DNA of 64,000 bases, taken from positions 32,074 to 96,073 of the forward strand of contig NZ_MPOH02000014.1 in NCBI RefSeq assembly GCF_001896135.2. The letters are read 5' to 3'. Below, in pieces: positions 8,164 through 18,629 of this stretch. The stretch is from Streptomyces phaeoluteigriseus. GTDB taxonomy: Bacteria; Actinomycetota; Actinomycetes; Streptomycetales; Streptomycetaceae. The notes under the pieces were generated by a model. That model did no database searches and was not told where the DNA came from. It saw nothing but the letters and a program-made list of their open reading frames with translations. The position numbers and the translations under genes were made by a program. Numbering within the stretch: position 1 is the stretch's first letter; the number at the start of each line of letters is the position of its first letter.

Positions 8164-11100
8164 TCAGAGAACTTCGCCGTTCTTCGTCCTCTTGCGCAGA
8201 GCCGGCCTGCTCGACCGGGACAGGTTCTCCCACATGTCCGACAGACCGGCGATCGTGCGCGCCGCGAACAACGTGCGGATGGACACCTCCTGGTTCAACT
8301 CCGCCCGGATCAGGCCGACCAGCCTGATCGCCCGCAGCGAGTTGCCACCGGCGTCGAAGAAGTCGTCGTCGATACCCACCCGGTCGACCTCGAGCACGTC
8401 GGCGAACGCCTCGGCCAGGACCCGCTCGTTGCGGTTGCGCGGTGCCCGGTACGACCCGTCGTCGAAAGCGGGCTCGGGCAGCGACGCCCGGTCCACCCTT
8501 CCGCCCACCGTCACCGGCAGGCGTTCCAGCACCACGAACACGGACGGCACCAGGGCCTCCGGCAACCGTCCCGCGACGAACCGGCGCAGCTCGTCACCCG
8601 AGAGGTCGCCCTGGCCGCCGACCGGAACCACATGGGCCACCAGCCGCTGCTGCCCGGAGTCGTCCTCGCCGACGGTCACCACCGACTGCCGCAGCCCGGG
8701 GTGCTCGGACAACGCGCTTTCGACCTCGGCCGGTTCGACCCGGACACCCCTCATCTCCACCCGGGGCTCGGCCCGTCCCAGGTATTCGAGCCGGCGTCGC
8801 CGCCCCACCGCACCCGGTCCCCGGTCCGGTGCATGAGCCCGCCCGCGGGGCCGAAGGGACAGGGCACGAACCGCTCCGCGGTCCGTCCGGGGCGCCCGGG
8901 ATAGCCGCGTGCCACGCCGGGGCCGGCCACGTACAGCTCTCCGGCCACGCCGACGGGGACCGGCGCCAGCCCCGGGCCCAGGACGTAGAGGGCGGTGTTG
9001 TCCATCGGGCGGCCGATCAGGCCTGCCTGGTGCGTCGGTCCGTCCGCGGCCAGACGGTTGTACGCGGCGAACACGGTCGCTTCCGCCGGACCGTGAGCGG
9101 CGACGATCGTCAGCTCGGGGCAGGCCTCCCGCACCCGGCGCACCGCGGCCGCGGACACGCGGTCACCACCGGTCCACACCTCCCGCAGCCCGGCGACGGA
9201 CTCGGGGCCTTCCGCTGCGACCGCCGAGAACAGGCCCGCGGGCAGCCACACCGTGGAGACCTCGTTCGCCGCCCGCAACCGGGTCAGGGCATCGATGTCC
9301 ATGTCCCCCGGAGGGGCCACGAGCACCCGGCCGCCGTTCAGCAGAGGCATCCACAGTTCGAAGGGGAGCGCGTCGGAGGTGTGCGGCGAATGCCACAGCA
9401 CCGTGCGGTGGCCGCCTTCCCGCCAGTGGCGGTCCATGACGAACCGCTCCATGTTCCGGTGCGTCACGGCGACTCCGGTGGCCTCACCGGTCGGGCCGGT
9501 GCCGTACATCACAGCCAGCAGGTTGTCCCGACGCGCCGGGCCCGGAACCCCCCGGGCGCCGTCACCGTCACTGTCGTCACCGTCGGCGGTGTTGTCCGAC
9601 CAGACGTCGTCGAACAGGACCGCCGGGACGTCCAGTTCGGCGGAGAGCGCGGCGGCCGTCGCCGCGTCGATGAGCAGGAGGCGGGCCGAGGCATCGCTGA
9701 CCACCGGCTTGATCCGCTCCGCCGGGGACGCCGGGTCGATCGGCAGGTACGCTCCGCCCGCTTTCACCACCCCCAGCAGGGCGACGACCAGCTCCACCGA
9801 TCGGGGCATCGCCACCGCCACGACCGTCTCGGGTCCGACCTGCCGACGCCGCAGCGCCTCGGCCAGCCGGCCCGACCGCTCGTCCAGTTCACGGTAGGAG
9901 ACCGCCGAGTCCCCGGACACCAGCGCGACGGCATCGGGAGCCTGCTCCACCTGGCGGGCGAACAGCTCCGCAACCGTCAACCCCGGGACCGGCACGCAGG
10001 TGTCGTTCGGTGCGGTCAGCACCCGGTCCCGCTCGGCACCGCTCACCACGTCCAGCGCACCGACCGGGAGCTGCGGATCGGCGGCCACCAGGGCACGGAT
10101 GTACGCGATCAGGTCCTCGCCGACGAAGCGCAGCTCCGCGCGCGAGTACAGGCCCGCCGGGGCGTCGAGCCGGACGAACAGGTCGCTGTCGGCGCTCCCG
10201 TCGGTGCACACGCCGATCGACAGTTCGTCGAAGGTCCCGGTGGTCGCGCCGAAGTAGCGCGCCGGAGCGTCGGCGAAGTGGAGTTGCTCCACGAACTCCA
10301 CGATGTTGAGGACGGCGCCGTAACTGCCCCGACCGCTCAGGACGGTTCCGCTCGCGCGCTGGATGTCGGAGTAGTGGCAGGCGGTGTGCCCGAAGATCTC
10401 GTACGTCTCGTCCACCACCGCGTCGGCGATCTCGCCGATGGTCGCGCCGAGCGGAATCCGCATCCGCACCGGTACCACGTTCACCGCCAGACCGGGGGTC
10501 CTGCTCGCGGCCCCGCCCCGGTTGCCCACGGCCAGCGAGAGAAGGAACTCCGGACGGTCGCAGCGGTGCCGGAAGTACGTCGCCGCGGCCGCGGTCAGCA
10601 GCGACGACATCCACACGCCCAGGGACTTCGCGGTCTCGGTCCAGGCGTCCGCCTCGGCGCGCGGAACGGTCAGCGTACGGCTCACCATGCCGATGGATTC
10701 GGCCAGTTCGCCCCAGCGGTCGGCACTGCCCAGCGGTGCGCGGAGCGCGGTCCGCGTCGCGTCGGACAGGGCGACGCGCGGAACCTGCGCGGGCGGCGGC
10801 GCATCCGCCAGGTAGTCGCGCCAGAACGCGGTGTCCTCGGTGAACTGCGGGGAGTCGCCGTAGTCCGCCGCTGCGGCGGCGAACGACTCGGCATCCCACG
10901 GGTACGCCGGCTCCGGTACCTCCGCCCCCCGCACCAGCGCCGTGTACACCTCGGCGAGGCGCCCCGACAGCAGGCCACCCGCGCCGTACCCGTCCGAGAC
11001 GAGGTGGTGATAGGTGATCACCACAAGGGAGCGGGCCGCGGCGAGTCTGACCACACCCAGTCGGAACAGCAGGTCGCGCTCCAGGTCGTACCGCTGCCCC

Positions 11101-11414
11101 ACCACGTCGGCCAGCGCTTCGCGCGCCGCCTGCTCGGGATCGGCCTCGGTGCTCAGATCCAGGAAGAACGGCCGCCAGTCACCCAGTTCCCTCGGCACCA
11201 TCCGCAGTTCGCCGCCGTCGTCGACGAAGCCGAGGCGCAGCACTTCCGCCTCGCCCATCACCTTCAGGAATGCGGATTCCATGATGGCGGCGTCCAGCTC
11301 ACCGTCCACATCCCACATCGTCATGGCGTGGTTCAGCGTGTCGGGAGACATTTTCTGCGCAAGCCACATCCCTTTATGCGCGGACGACGCACCGAACGAA
11401 GGCACACGGATCAT
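8164..11414 (-). CDS. NRPS module C-A-PCP, interrupted by a frameshift
   Basis: A single-module nonribosomal peptide synthetase read in two frames: 11414 to about 8795, then about 8795 to 8164. A condensation domain (about residues 10-440) carries HHLVSDG (136-142). The adenylation domain (from about 475) has unusual cores: A3 reads YGTGPTGEATG where families have TSGSTGxPKG (the Lys is absent), A5 reads AHGPAEAT, and A10 reads GGRVDR instead of NGKVDR, so the usual catalytic Lys is Arg. Predicted pocket residues by eye D-A-F-W-W-G-A-V-F resemble valine-type codes; tentative. The shift falls in GDRVRWGGD/RLEYLGRAE; one missing G in a GACGGCCGG-like run would restore a single frame. The second part holds A8 (RGVRVEP), A10 and a PCP with DDDFFDAGGNSLRA. 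It receives acyl chains from the upstream KS-AT-ACP protein by gene order. Confidence 0.85.
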
Positions 11415-11592
11415 CCCCTAAGCGAACAGGCCCGGAAACAGAAGGAATTCACAGATCACTTCCACCCTCACGGAGGTGACTCGGCCGATCAAGACGACGA
11501 GGAGCCCGGGCGGGCCATGCCGCCGGCCACCTTGCGGTGTCCCGCCGGCGGGACGGTCCCACGGAGCGCGACGGCGGCTCGCGCGCGGGGAG
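11415..11592. other. Short PKS-NRPS spacer
   Basis: A gap between the KS-AT-ACP stop and the NRPS start; nothing recognisable. The NRPS ATG (11414) has AGGGG almost abutting it, an atypically short spacing. Confidence 0.3.
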
Positions 11593-14500
11593 TCACCGCG
11601 GATCGCGTCGGGCCATCGAGGTCACGATGTGGCCCGCGATCAGTCTCGGTGACGGGTACCGCAGCACCAGGTTCGCCCTCAGCTTGAGCCCGGTCGACGC
11701 GGCGAGGCGTTTGCTCAGCTCCACCGACAGCAGCGAGTCGAATCCGATCTCCTTGAAGCCCTGGTCCGGGTCGACGGTCGCACCGGAGGGGTGTCCGAGC
11801 ACGACGGCGACCCGCTCGAGGACATGGTCCAGCACGAGTGCCTCCGCCTCGCCGTCGGGAAGGGCGGAAAGCCTGTCCGACAGGGGGACGAGGCGATCGT
11901 CGCCCGCGGGCGACTCCGTGGCGGGCACTTCCGCCGAGACCGCCGCGTGCGTGGAGTTCAGCCAGTACCGCTGCCGCTGGAACGCGTAGGTCGGCAGATC
12001 CACCCGCCGGCGCACTCCGAACACGGCCTCCCAGTCCACCTCCCCGCCCCGGACGTGGAGTTGGGCCAGCGACCCGACCACGGCCTCGGCTTCCCCCCGG
12101 TCCCGCCGCGCCGACGACAGGACCAGGGCGTCGTCGACCTCCTCGACCATCTCCTGCACCGGAACGGTCAGGACAGGGTGCGGGCTCATCTCGATGAACA
12201 CCCGGAACCCGTCGTCGACCAGTCGCCGGACCGAAGAGGCGAAGAGGACCTTCTCGCGCAGGTTGTCGTACCAGTAGTCGGCGTTCAGCTCCGCGGTGTC
12301 GATCACCTCGCCGAACAGGGTGGAACAGAAGGGCAGCGTCGACGTCTTCGGGCTCAGGTCGGACAGCGGTTCGATCACCTGGTCGCGCACCCGGGCCACC
12401 TGATGGGAATGGGACGCGTAGTCGACCGAGATTCTGCGGGCCTGCACACCTTCCGCCTTCATCTTCTCGACGAATTCGTCGAGCGCGTCCGGTTCCCCGG
12501 ACACCACCACCGAGCGGGGTCCGTTGACGACGGCGATGCTCAGCCGGTCGCTCCACGGAGTCAGACGTGCCTCCACGAGGTCCGCGGACTCCACGACCGA
12601 CGCCATCCCGCCGTGACCGATCAGACCCACCAGGGCCTTGCTGCGCAGCGCCACGATCTTGGTGGCGTCCCGCAAGGACAACGCACCGCACACGTGGGCG
12701 GCCGCTATCTCGCCCTGGCTGTGTCCCACCACCGCGGCCGGTTCCACACCCCAGGACCGCCACATCGCGGCCATGGACACCATCACCGAGAACAGCGCCG
12801 GCTGAACCACGTCCACCCGGTCCAGTGCCGGCGCCCCCTCCACGCCGCGCACCACGTCGAGCAGCGACCAGTCGACCCACTCCGTCAGGGCGGCCGCGCA
12901 CGCGTCGAGCGTCCGCGCGAAGACGGGGAAGGTGTCGTACAACTGCCGGCCCATACCGACCCACTGCGACCCCTGCCCCGGGAACATGAAGACGACACCG
13001 CCGAGGTTTCCGGCGACCCCACGCACCACCGCGGCGGACTCGGCCCCGTCGCCCAGCGACGCCAGACCGCTCAGCAACTCCTCCCGGCCGCGGCCCAGCA
13101 CCACCGCACGATGGTCGAACCGCGCCCGGGACGACACCAGCGACCAGCCGATATCGGCGGCGTCCGCGCCCGGGGCGGCGGCCGCGAAGTCACGCAGCCT
13201 GTCCGCCTGCCGCTCCACGGCTGCCGCGTTCCTGCCCGACAGCACCCACGGCACCAGCCCGCCGGCCACCGCCGGGCCCGGACCGCCCTCACCCGCCCGC
13301 TCCGACGGCGGTTCCTCTTCGAGGATCACGTGCGCGTTGGTGCCGCTGACTCCGAACGACGACACCCCGGCCCGCCGCGGACCGTCACCTCGGGTCCACT
13401 CACGCCCCTCCACGAGCAGTTCGACCGCACCGGAGGACCAGTCCACGTGCGGCGAGGGAGCGTCCACGTGCAAGGTCTTCGGCAGGAACCCGTGGCGCAT
13501 GGCCATCACCGCCTTGATGACCCCGGCGACCCCGGCGGCGGCCTGGGCGTGACCGATGTTCGACTTCATGGACCCCAGCCAGAGCGGCCTGCCCTCGGCC
13601 CGGCCCTGCCCGTACGCCGCCAGCAGGGCACCGGCCTCGATGGGGTCCCCCAGCACGGTTCCGGTGCCGTGGGCCTCGACCAGGTCCACCTCGGAGGCAG
13701 CGACCCCCGCGTTCGCCAGCGCCTGCCGGATCACCCTCTCCTGGGCGCGGCCGTTGGGAGCGGTCAGTCCGTTGCTGGCCCCGTCCTGGTTCACCGCGGT
13801 ACCGCGGACGACCGCCAGCACCGGGTGGCCGTTGCGGCGCGCGTCGGACAGGCGCTCGAGGAGCAGCACACCGACTCCCTCGGCCCAGCCGGTGCCGTCC
13901 GCACCGTCCGCGAAGGACCTGCACCGGCCGTCGGCCGACAGGCCGCGCTGCCGGGAGAACTCCACGAAGATCGCGGGCGTCGACATCACCAACGCCCCGC
14001 CCGCCAGCGCGAGCGAGCACTCCCCCGCACGCAGTGACTGCACCGCCAGGTGCAGGGCCACCAGGGACGACGAACACGCCGTGTCGACCGACACCGTCGG
14101 CCCGGTCAGCCCCAGCTCGTACGCCACCCGGCCGGACGCGACGCTCAGCGCGCTCCCCTGCATCAGGTAGCCCTCCAGCTCGTTGCCGCTCCCCTCCAGG
14201 AAGCGCGAGCCGTACTCGGACGAGCTGACTCCGGTGAAGACGCCGACGTCGGTCCCGCGCACCCGCGCGGGGACGATGCCCGCCCGCTCGAAGGCCTCCC
14301 ACGACGTCTGCAGCAACAGGCGCTGCTGCGGGTCGATCGCCAACGCCTCACGGGGGCTGATGCCGAAGAACTCGGCGTCGAAGTCGGCCACGTCCGTCAG
14401 GAACCCTCCGTGACGCACGTACGAGCTGCCGACCGTGTCGGGATCCGGGTCGTACACGTCCCGCCAGCCGCGGTCCGCCGGGAACTCGTCCACGGCGTCC

Positions 14501-14718
14501 ACACCGCCGCGGACCATGTCCCACAGGTCCTCGGGCGATGCCACACCGCCCGGGTAGCGGCAGGCCATGGCGACCACGGCGATCGGCTCGACGCGCCCGG
14601 CCTTCAGGGCGTCGTTCTCCTGCCGGAGGCGGTCGCGTTCCTCCAGCAGTGTGCGGAGCGCCCGTTGGACCCGGTCCGCGCCGTCCGCCGCGCGATCCGC
14701 GGAGTCGTTCATGGTCAC
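11593..14718 (-). CDS. Modular type I PKS: KS-AT-ACP (methylmalonyl-type AT)
   Basis: A 1041-residue extension module. The N-terminal residues 15-40 form a docking coiled coil (LEERDRLRQENDAL). The KS (about 45-470) has the full triad: Cys in DTACSSS, His in EAHGTGT and His in KSNIGHAQAA. The AT (about 565-880) has GHSQGE and the YASH motif, which by family knowledge predicts methylmalonyl-CoA. There are no reductive domains. The ACP (about 960-1030) carries GFDSLLS. There is no C-terminal docking tail, consistent with hand-off to the NRPS condensation domain. GTG at 14718 overlaps the preceding stop as GTGA; an ATG at 14712 lies 9 bases from GAGGGG and is equally plausible. The product would be a beta-keto-alpha-methyl unit. 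Confidence 0.92.
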   Translation of the reverse strand: MTMNDSADRAADGADRVQRALRTLLEERDRLRQENDALKAGRVEPIAVVAMACRYPGGVASPEDLWDMVRGGVDAVDEFPADRGWRDVYDPDPDTVGSSYVRHGGFLTDVADFDAEFFGISPREALAIDPQQRLLLQTSWEAFERAGIVPARVRGTDVGVFTGVSSSEYGSRFLEGSGNELEGYLMQGSALSVASGRVAYELGLTGPTVSVDTACSSSLVALHLAVQSLRAGECSLALAGGALVMSTPAIFVEFSRQRGLSADGRCRSFADGADGTGWAEGVGVLLLERLSDARRNGHPVLAVVRGTAVNQDGASNGLTAPNGRAQERVIRQALANAGVAASEVDLVEAHGTGTVLGDPIEAGALLAAYGQGRAEGRPLWLGSMKSNIGHAQAAAGVAGVIKAVMAMRHGFLPKTLHVDAPSPHVDWSSGAVELLVEGREWTRGDGPRRAGVSSFGVSGTNAHVILEEEPPSERAGEGGPGPAVAGGLVPWVLSGRNAAAVERQADRLRDFAAAAPGADAADIGWSLVSSRARFDHRAVVLGRGREELLSGLASLGDGAESAAVVRGVAGNLGGVVFMFPGQGSQWVGMGRQLYDTFPVFARTLDACAAALTEWVDWSLLDVVRGVEGAPALDRVDVVQPALFSVMVSMAAMWRSWGVEPAAVVGHSQGEIAAAHVCGALSLRDATKIVALRSKALVGLIGHGGMASVVESADLVEARLTPWSDRLSIAVVNGPRSVVVSGEPDALDEFVEKMKAEGVQARRISVDYASHSHQVARVRDQVIEPLSDLSPKTSTLPFCSTLFGEVIDTAELNADYWYDNLREKVLFASSVRRLVDDGFRVFIEMSPHPVLTVPVQEMVEEVDDALVLSSARRDRGEAEAVVGSLAQLHVRGGEVDWEAVFGVRRRVDLPTYAFQRQRYWLNSTHAAVSAEVPATESPAGDDRLVPLSDRLSALPDGEAEALVLDHVLERVAVVLGHPSGATVDPDQGFKEIGFDSLLSVELSKRLAASTGLKLRANLVLRYPSPRLIAGHIVTSMARRDPR

Positions 14719-17700
14719 TTGCCCCTCTCATCCAGAGCCAGGTCGACGAGTGCTTCCAGGTTCATGGCCGCCAGTTCGTCCGCACCGGTGTCCGCGTCCG
14801 GCGCCTGTCCGTCGGCGTGCGGCCGGGGCGGGCCGGCGCACGCCAGGACCAGCTCCAGGACGCCCGCGCTGCGCAGCCTGTCGATCGGGACGGTCCGCAG
14901 CACTTCCCGGATCTCCGCGTCCCCGGCCGAGCCGGCCCGCGCCGCCGGACGCAACAGGCCGAGTACGTGTCGACCCAGTTCCCGTGGCGTCGGGTAGCTG
15001 AAGACGAGCGTGGACGGCAGGCGCAGTCCGGTCGCGGAGGCCAGGCGGTTGCACAGTTCGACCGAGGTCAGCGAGTCGAATCCGAGGTGGGTGAACGCCT
15101 GGTCGGTGTCGACGGCCGCGCTGGACGGGTGGCCGAGCACGATGGCGACCTGGTCGCGGACCCAGTCGAGGACGGCTGTCTCCGCTTCGCCCTCCGAGAG
15201 GGTGAGCAGCCCGGTGGGCAGGCCGTGGGGGCGGCCGTCCCCGGTCGTGCTCGCGCCGCCGCGGAGGGGACGTCCGCCGTCGACGAGGCCGCGCAGGAGG
15301 GGCGGCAGCTCGTCACCGGTCTTGTTCCGCAGCACGGAGATGTCCAGGCGGGCCGGGATGAGGACGGGCCTGTCGATCGCGCACGCCGAGTCGAACAGGG
15401 CCAGTGCCTCGGGTGTCGGCATCTCGGCGATGCCCATCCGCCGGATCCGGGAGAGGTCGGCCCGGTCCAGGTCCGCGGTCATGCCGCTGGGCTGCTCCCA
15501 CCAGCCCCAGCACAGCGAGGTGCCGACCAGGCCGGATGCCCGGCGCTGTGCCGCCAGGCCGTCCAGGAAGGCGTTCGCCGCGGCGTAGTTGGCCTGTCCT
15601 GCGGTGCCGAGCGTGCCCGCGAAGGCGGAGAACAGGACGAACGCCGTCAGGGTGTGTTCCCTGGTCAGCTCGTGCAGGTTGACCGCACCGCCGACCTTGG
15701 CGCGCAGCACACGGTCGAGACTCTCAGCGGTCAGCGACTCCACCGTGCCGTCCGCGAGGGCACCCGCCGCGTGCACGACCGCCGTCAGCGGGTAGTCGTG
15801 GGGCAGGTCCGCCAGCAGGTCCGCCACGGCGGCACGGTCCGCGACATCACACTCCACGACTCTGACGACCGCGCCCGCCGCCGCCAGATCCGAGACCAGT
15901 TCGGAAGCGCCGTCGGCCGCCGACCCCCGACGGCTCGCCAGCACCAGACTCCGCACACCGTGTTCGGCGACGAGGTGCCGCGCCACCGACGAACCCACGC
16001 CGCCGGTCCCGCCGGTCACCAGCACGGTCCCGCCGCCGAAGCCGTCGCCCATCTCGAAGACCAGCTTGCCGATGTGCCGGCCCTGGCTCATCTCGCGGAA
16101 CGCCTTGCGCGCGTCGCGGATGTTGTGGACGGAGATCGGGTTCAGCCGCACCCGTCCCTCGGCGAACAGCTCCATGACGGCCCGGAACATCTCGTGGAAC
16201 AGGTCCGGGCCCGCCTCGTAGAGGTCGAAGGCCTGGTAGTCGACTCCGGGATGATCGGCTGCCACCCGCTGGGGATCGCGGATGTCCGTCTTCCCCATCT
16301 CGATGAAGCTGCCGCCCTCGGGGAGCAGCGTCAGTGAGGCGTCGACGAACTCGTGCGCGAGGGAGTTGAGAACGACGTCCACTCCGCGACCGCCCGAGGA
16401 ATCCAGGAACTTCTCCGCGAAGTCCAGATCCCGGGACGATGCCAGGTGCTCGTCGTCCAGTCCCAGTCCGCGCAGGGTGGGCCACTTCGATGGGCTCGCT
16501 GTGCCGTACGTCTCGGCTCCGACGTGCTTCGCCAGCTGCACCGCGGCCATCCCGACACCGCCCGCCGCGGCGTGGATGAGGACCCGTTGCCCCTTCTCGA
16601 GCTTCTTGAGGTGGAAGAGCGCGTAGTAGGCGGTGAGGTAGGCGCCCGGCACGGACGCCGCCTCGGCGTAGCTCCACCCGTCGGGTACCGGCATCAGCAT
16701 GCGGTGGTCCGCGACGGCCACGCGGCCGAAGGCTCCGGAGAAGACGCCCATCACCCGGTCTCCCGGTGAAAGGCGTGTCACGTCGTCCGCCACCTCCAGC
16801 ACGGTTCCGGCGCCCTCACTGCCGAGACCGGCGTCGATGGCCGTTCTGTCCACGAGACCGAGGGCGATCGTGACGTCCCGGAAGTTGAGCCCGGCGGCGT
16901 GCACGGAGATGCGGACCTGCCCGCTCCCGAGGGGCTCTGCCACCTCGGGGCAGGGAATCCATGTCAGGTTCTCCAGTGTTCCCCTGGTCGGGATGCCCAG
17001 CCGGTGTGCGCCGGCCGCGGGCGGCTCGATCTGGTGGTGCGCGGGGGGTGCCTGCGTGACGCGGGGGGCCAGGCAGGCACCGCCTCGCAGTGCCAGTTGG
17101 TCTTCGTCGAGGGTGAGCGCGTCCGGGAAGCGTGCCCAGGACGCTTCGTCGTCGTCGACGTCCACCAGCCGGAACCTGCCGGGGTGTTCTGTCTGGGCGG
17201 ACCGGATCAGACCCCACACCGACGCGCCGGGCAGGCTTTCGACCCTCTCCCCGCCACCGGTGTCGAGGGCCAGGCGGGTGAGGACCACCAGGGTGGTTCC
17301 GGACAGCCGTTCCTCGGCGAGGAACCGCTGGACCCGGTCCAGTACGCGCGTGTCGGTGCTGCCCACCGCGGCGAACGGATCGGAGTCGGCGGCGGCGAGC
17401 TCGTCCGGGCACAGGACGAGATGTCGGGGTGTCTCTCCCGAGAGGACATCGTCCAGGGACTCGTGGAACACGACACTCTCGTCACCCGTCCCGCGGAGAC
17501 GGGCGGCCGGGCCGTTCCTCGCGCCGAGAACGCCCCAGCGTCCGCGGCGGGTCTCCGGCCTGCTCGGTTCGACCGGTCGCCATTCCAGTTCGAACAGCGA
17601 TGGCTGGTGCCCGCCGCGCACCGACCGCACCTGCTCGGCGCTCGCCGGCCGGAACGTCAAGGCCCCGACGTGAGCGACCTCGCGGCCGTGCTCGTCGGCG

Positions 17701-18107
17701 ATCGCCACGGAGACGACACCCTCGCCGGCCGGGGAGATCCGGACCTTCACGCTCGGGCCGTCGCACTTGCCGACCAGATCCACCTGGGACCACGAGAAGG
17801 GCATCCAGCCCTGGTCGCCGTCCACCTCGATGACCGCGCCGGCCACGACCGCGTGCAGCACGGAGTCGATCAGCGCGGGGTGCAGGGCGAACCCGTCGCC
17901 GGTCGAGCCCTGGGCGGTCACCGGCAGTGTGGCCATCGCGAAGAGTTCGTCACCGCGCTGCCAGACTTCGCGCAGCCCGCGAAAGGCCGGACCGTATGCG
18001 AAACCCGCGTCCGCGAAGGAGTCGTAGAGACCGCCGATGTCGAGCTGCCTGGCCCCGACCGGCGGCCACACGGCAAGTGATGGTGCGTCACCGGTACCCG
18101 CCGCCAT
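14715..18107 (-). CDS. Truncated type I PKS: partial DH-ER-KR-ACP
   Basis: 1130 residues that begin inside a dehydratase: LYDSFADAGFAYGPAFRG (about 28-45) and HPALIDSVLH (about 76-85) are the second hotdog half, while the HxxxGxxxxP half, the AT and the KS are absent. Then an enoylreductase (NFRDV, AAAGGVGMAAVQLAK, about 390-690), a ketoreductase (TGGTGGVG, Tyr in GQANYAAANAF, and LAD in place of LDD in the B-type motif region, about 700-890), an ACP (FDSLTS, about 980) and a C-terminal docking tail ending in LEALVDLALDERG. Translational coupling (GTGA) to the next PKS gene and a docking pair imply transfer to it. The annotated ATG follows a Ser-Thr-Pro repeat and is probably not an original start: DH fragments continue upstream in other frames. 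Confidence 0.88.
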   Translation of the reverse strand: MAAGTGDAPSLAVWPPVGARQLDIGGLYDSFADAGFAYGPAFRGLREVWQRGDELFAMATLPVTAQGSTGDGFALHPALIDSVLHAVVAGAVIEVDGDQGWMPFSWSQVDLVGKCDGPSVKVRISPAGEGVVSVAIADEHGREVAHVGALTFRPASAEQVRSVRGGHQPSLFELEWRPVEPSRPETRRGRWGVLGARNGPAARLRGTGDESVVFHESLDDVLSGETPRHLVLCPDELAAADSDPFAAVGSTDTRVLDRVQRFLAEERLSGTTLVVLTRLALDTGGGERVESLPGASVWGLIRSAQTEHPGRFRLVDVDDDEASWARFPDALTLDEDQLALRGGACLAPRVTQAPPAHHQIEPPAAGAHRLGIPTRGTLENLTWIPCPEVAEPLGSGQVRISVHAAGLNFRDVTIALGLVDRTAIDAGLGSEGAGTVLEVADDVTRLSPGDRVMGVFSGAFGRVAVADHRMLMPVPDGWSYAEAASVPGAYLTAYYALFHLKKLEKGQRVLIHAAAGGVGMAAVQLAKHVGAETYGTASPSKWPTLRGLGLDDEHLASSRDLDFAEKFLDSSGGRGVDVVLNSLAHEFVDASLTLLPEGGSFIEMGKTDIRDPQRVAADHPGVDYQAFDLYEAGPDLFHEMFRAVMELFAEGRVRLNPISVHNIRDARKAFREMSQGRHIGKLVFEMGDGFGGGTVLVTGGTGGVGSSVARHLVAEHGVRSLVLASRRGSAADGASELVSDLAAAGAVVRVVECDVADRAAVADLLADLPHDYPLTAVVHAAGALADGTVESLTAESLDRVLRAKVGGAVNLHELTREHTLTAFVLFSAFAGTLGTAGQANYAAANAFLDGLAAQRRASGLVGTSLCWGWWEQPSGMTADLDRADLSRIRRMGIAEMPTPEALALFDSACAIDRPVLIPARLDISVLRNKTGDELPPLLRGLVDGGRPLRGGASTTGDGRPHGLPTGLLTLSEGEAETAVLDWVRDQVAIVLGHPSSAAVDTDQAFTHLGFDSLTSVELCNRLASATGLRLPSTLVFSYPTPRELGRHVLGLLRPAARAGSAGDAEIREVLRTVPIDRLRSAGVLELVLACAGPPRPHADGQAPDADTGADELAAMNLEALVDLALDERGK

Positions 18108-18620
18108 CCGCGGCGTACTCGGTGTACCCGAAATGTCCGGCGTGCTCGGTGTGCTCGGCGTGCTCGGTGTGCTCGGTCGTGCTCGGCGTGCTCGGTGTGC
18201 TCGGCGTGCTCGGCGTGATCCCGAGCGGGGATCCGAGCGGGGCGCAGAGGGCGACGTACCGCTCCAGCGACGTGAGGGCCCCCGTCGGGCGGAACCTGAC
18301 GCCAGTCGGGGCTCTCGGCATCGCGTGACCTGGAGGCGAGATCAACCGGTGGCGCCGGCCCGGACACGCCACCCGCACGACGGTCACCCGATCCGGTTCT
18401 CCCGGGCGCGGGTGGCGGCGAGGGTGCCGAGGAGGGCCAGGGTTCCGGCGCTGGGGGAGCCGGCTCGGCGTGGTGGACGACCAGTTCCTGCCCGGGCGCG
18501 GACCGCACGTCCAGGCCCGACGACGTGGACGTCGACGAGATCGTCGTCCGCCCCCGCCCTCGCCCTCGCTGAACCGGACCACCGGTCGGCCCTTCCACAC
18601 ACCGCTCGCCCCTGCCGCGG
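18108..18620 (-). pseudogene. Decayed N-terminal part of the PKS dehydratase
   Basis: Read leftward, this stretch contains dehydratase-like pieces spread over all three frames: an ELVVHHAEP piece and GTLALLGTLAATR near 18410-18490, PVDLASRSRDAESPDW near 18310-18350, and TGALTSLERYV near 18250-18290. Joining them needs at least two frameshifts, plus one more inside the 9-bp repeat at 18142-18214. No KS or AT sequence follows beyond 18.62 kb. It is a remnant of the same PKS module rather than an independent gene. Confidence 0.5.
18142..18214. repeat. Eight 9-bp tandem repeats GTGCTCGG(C/T)
   Basis: Eight units of nine bases with one extra C at 18178 that breaks the phase between units 4 and 5. 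Read leftward in the PKS frame the repeat gives Thr-Pro-Ser tripeptides, a likely interdomain linker expansion; the extra base throws the upstream part out of frame. Confidence 0.85.
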
Positions 18621-18629
18621 AGCTTCGCC

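Noticed and set aside
8442..11687. A 1081-codon open frame on the plus strand opposite the NRPS gene
   Set aside because: It mirrors the NRPS coding frame. High G/C third positions keep antisense frames open; the sequence is Arg/Gly/His-rich and has no family features.
14538..16337. A 599-codon plus-strand frame across the PKS genes
   Set aside because: Runs antisense through ACP and KR coding sequence with no protein-like features.
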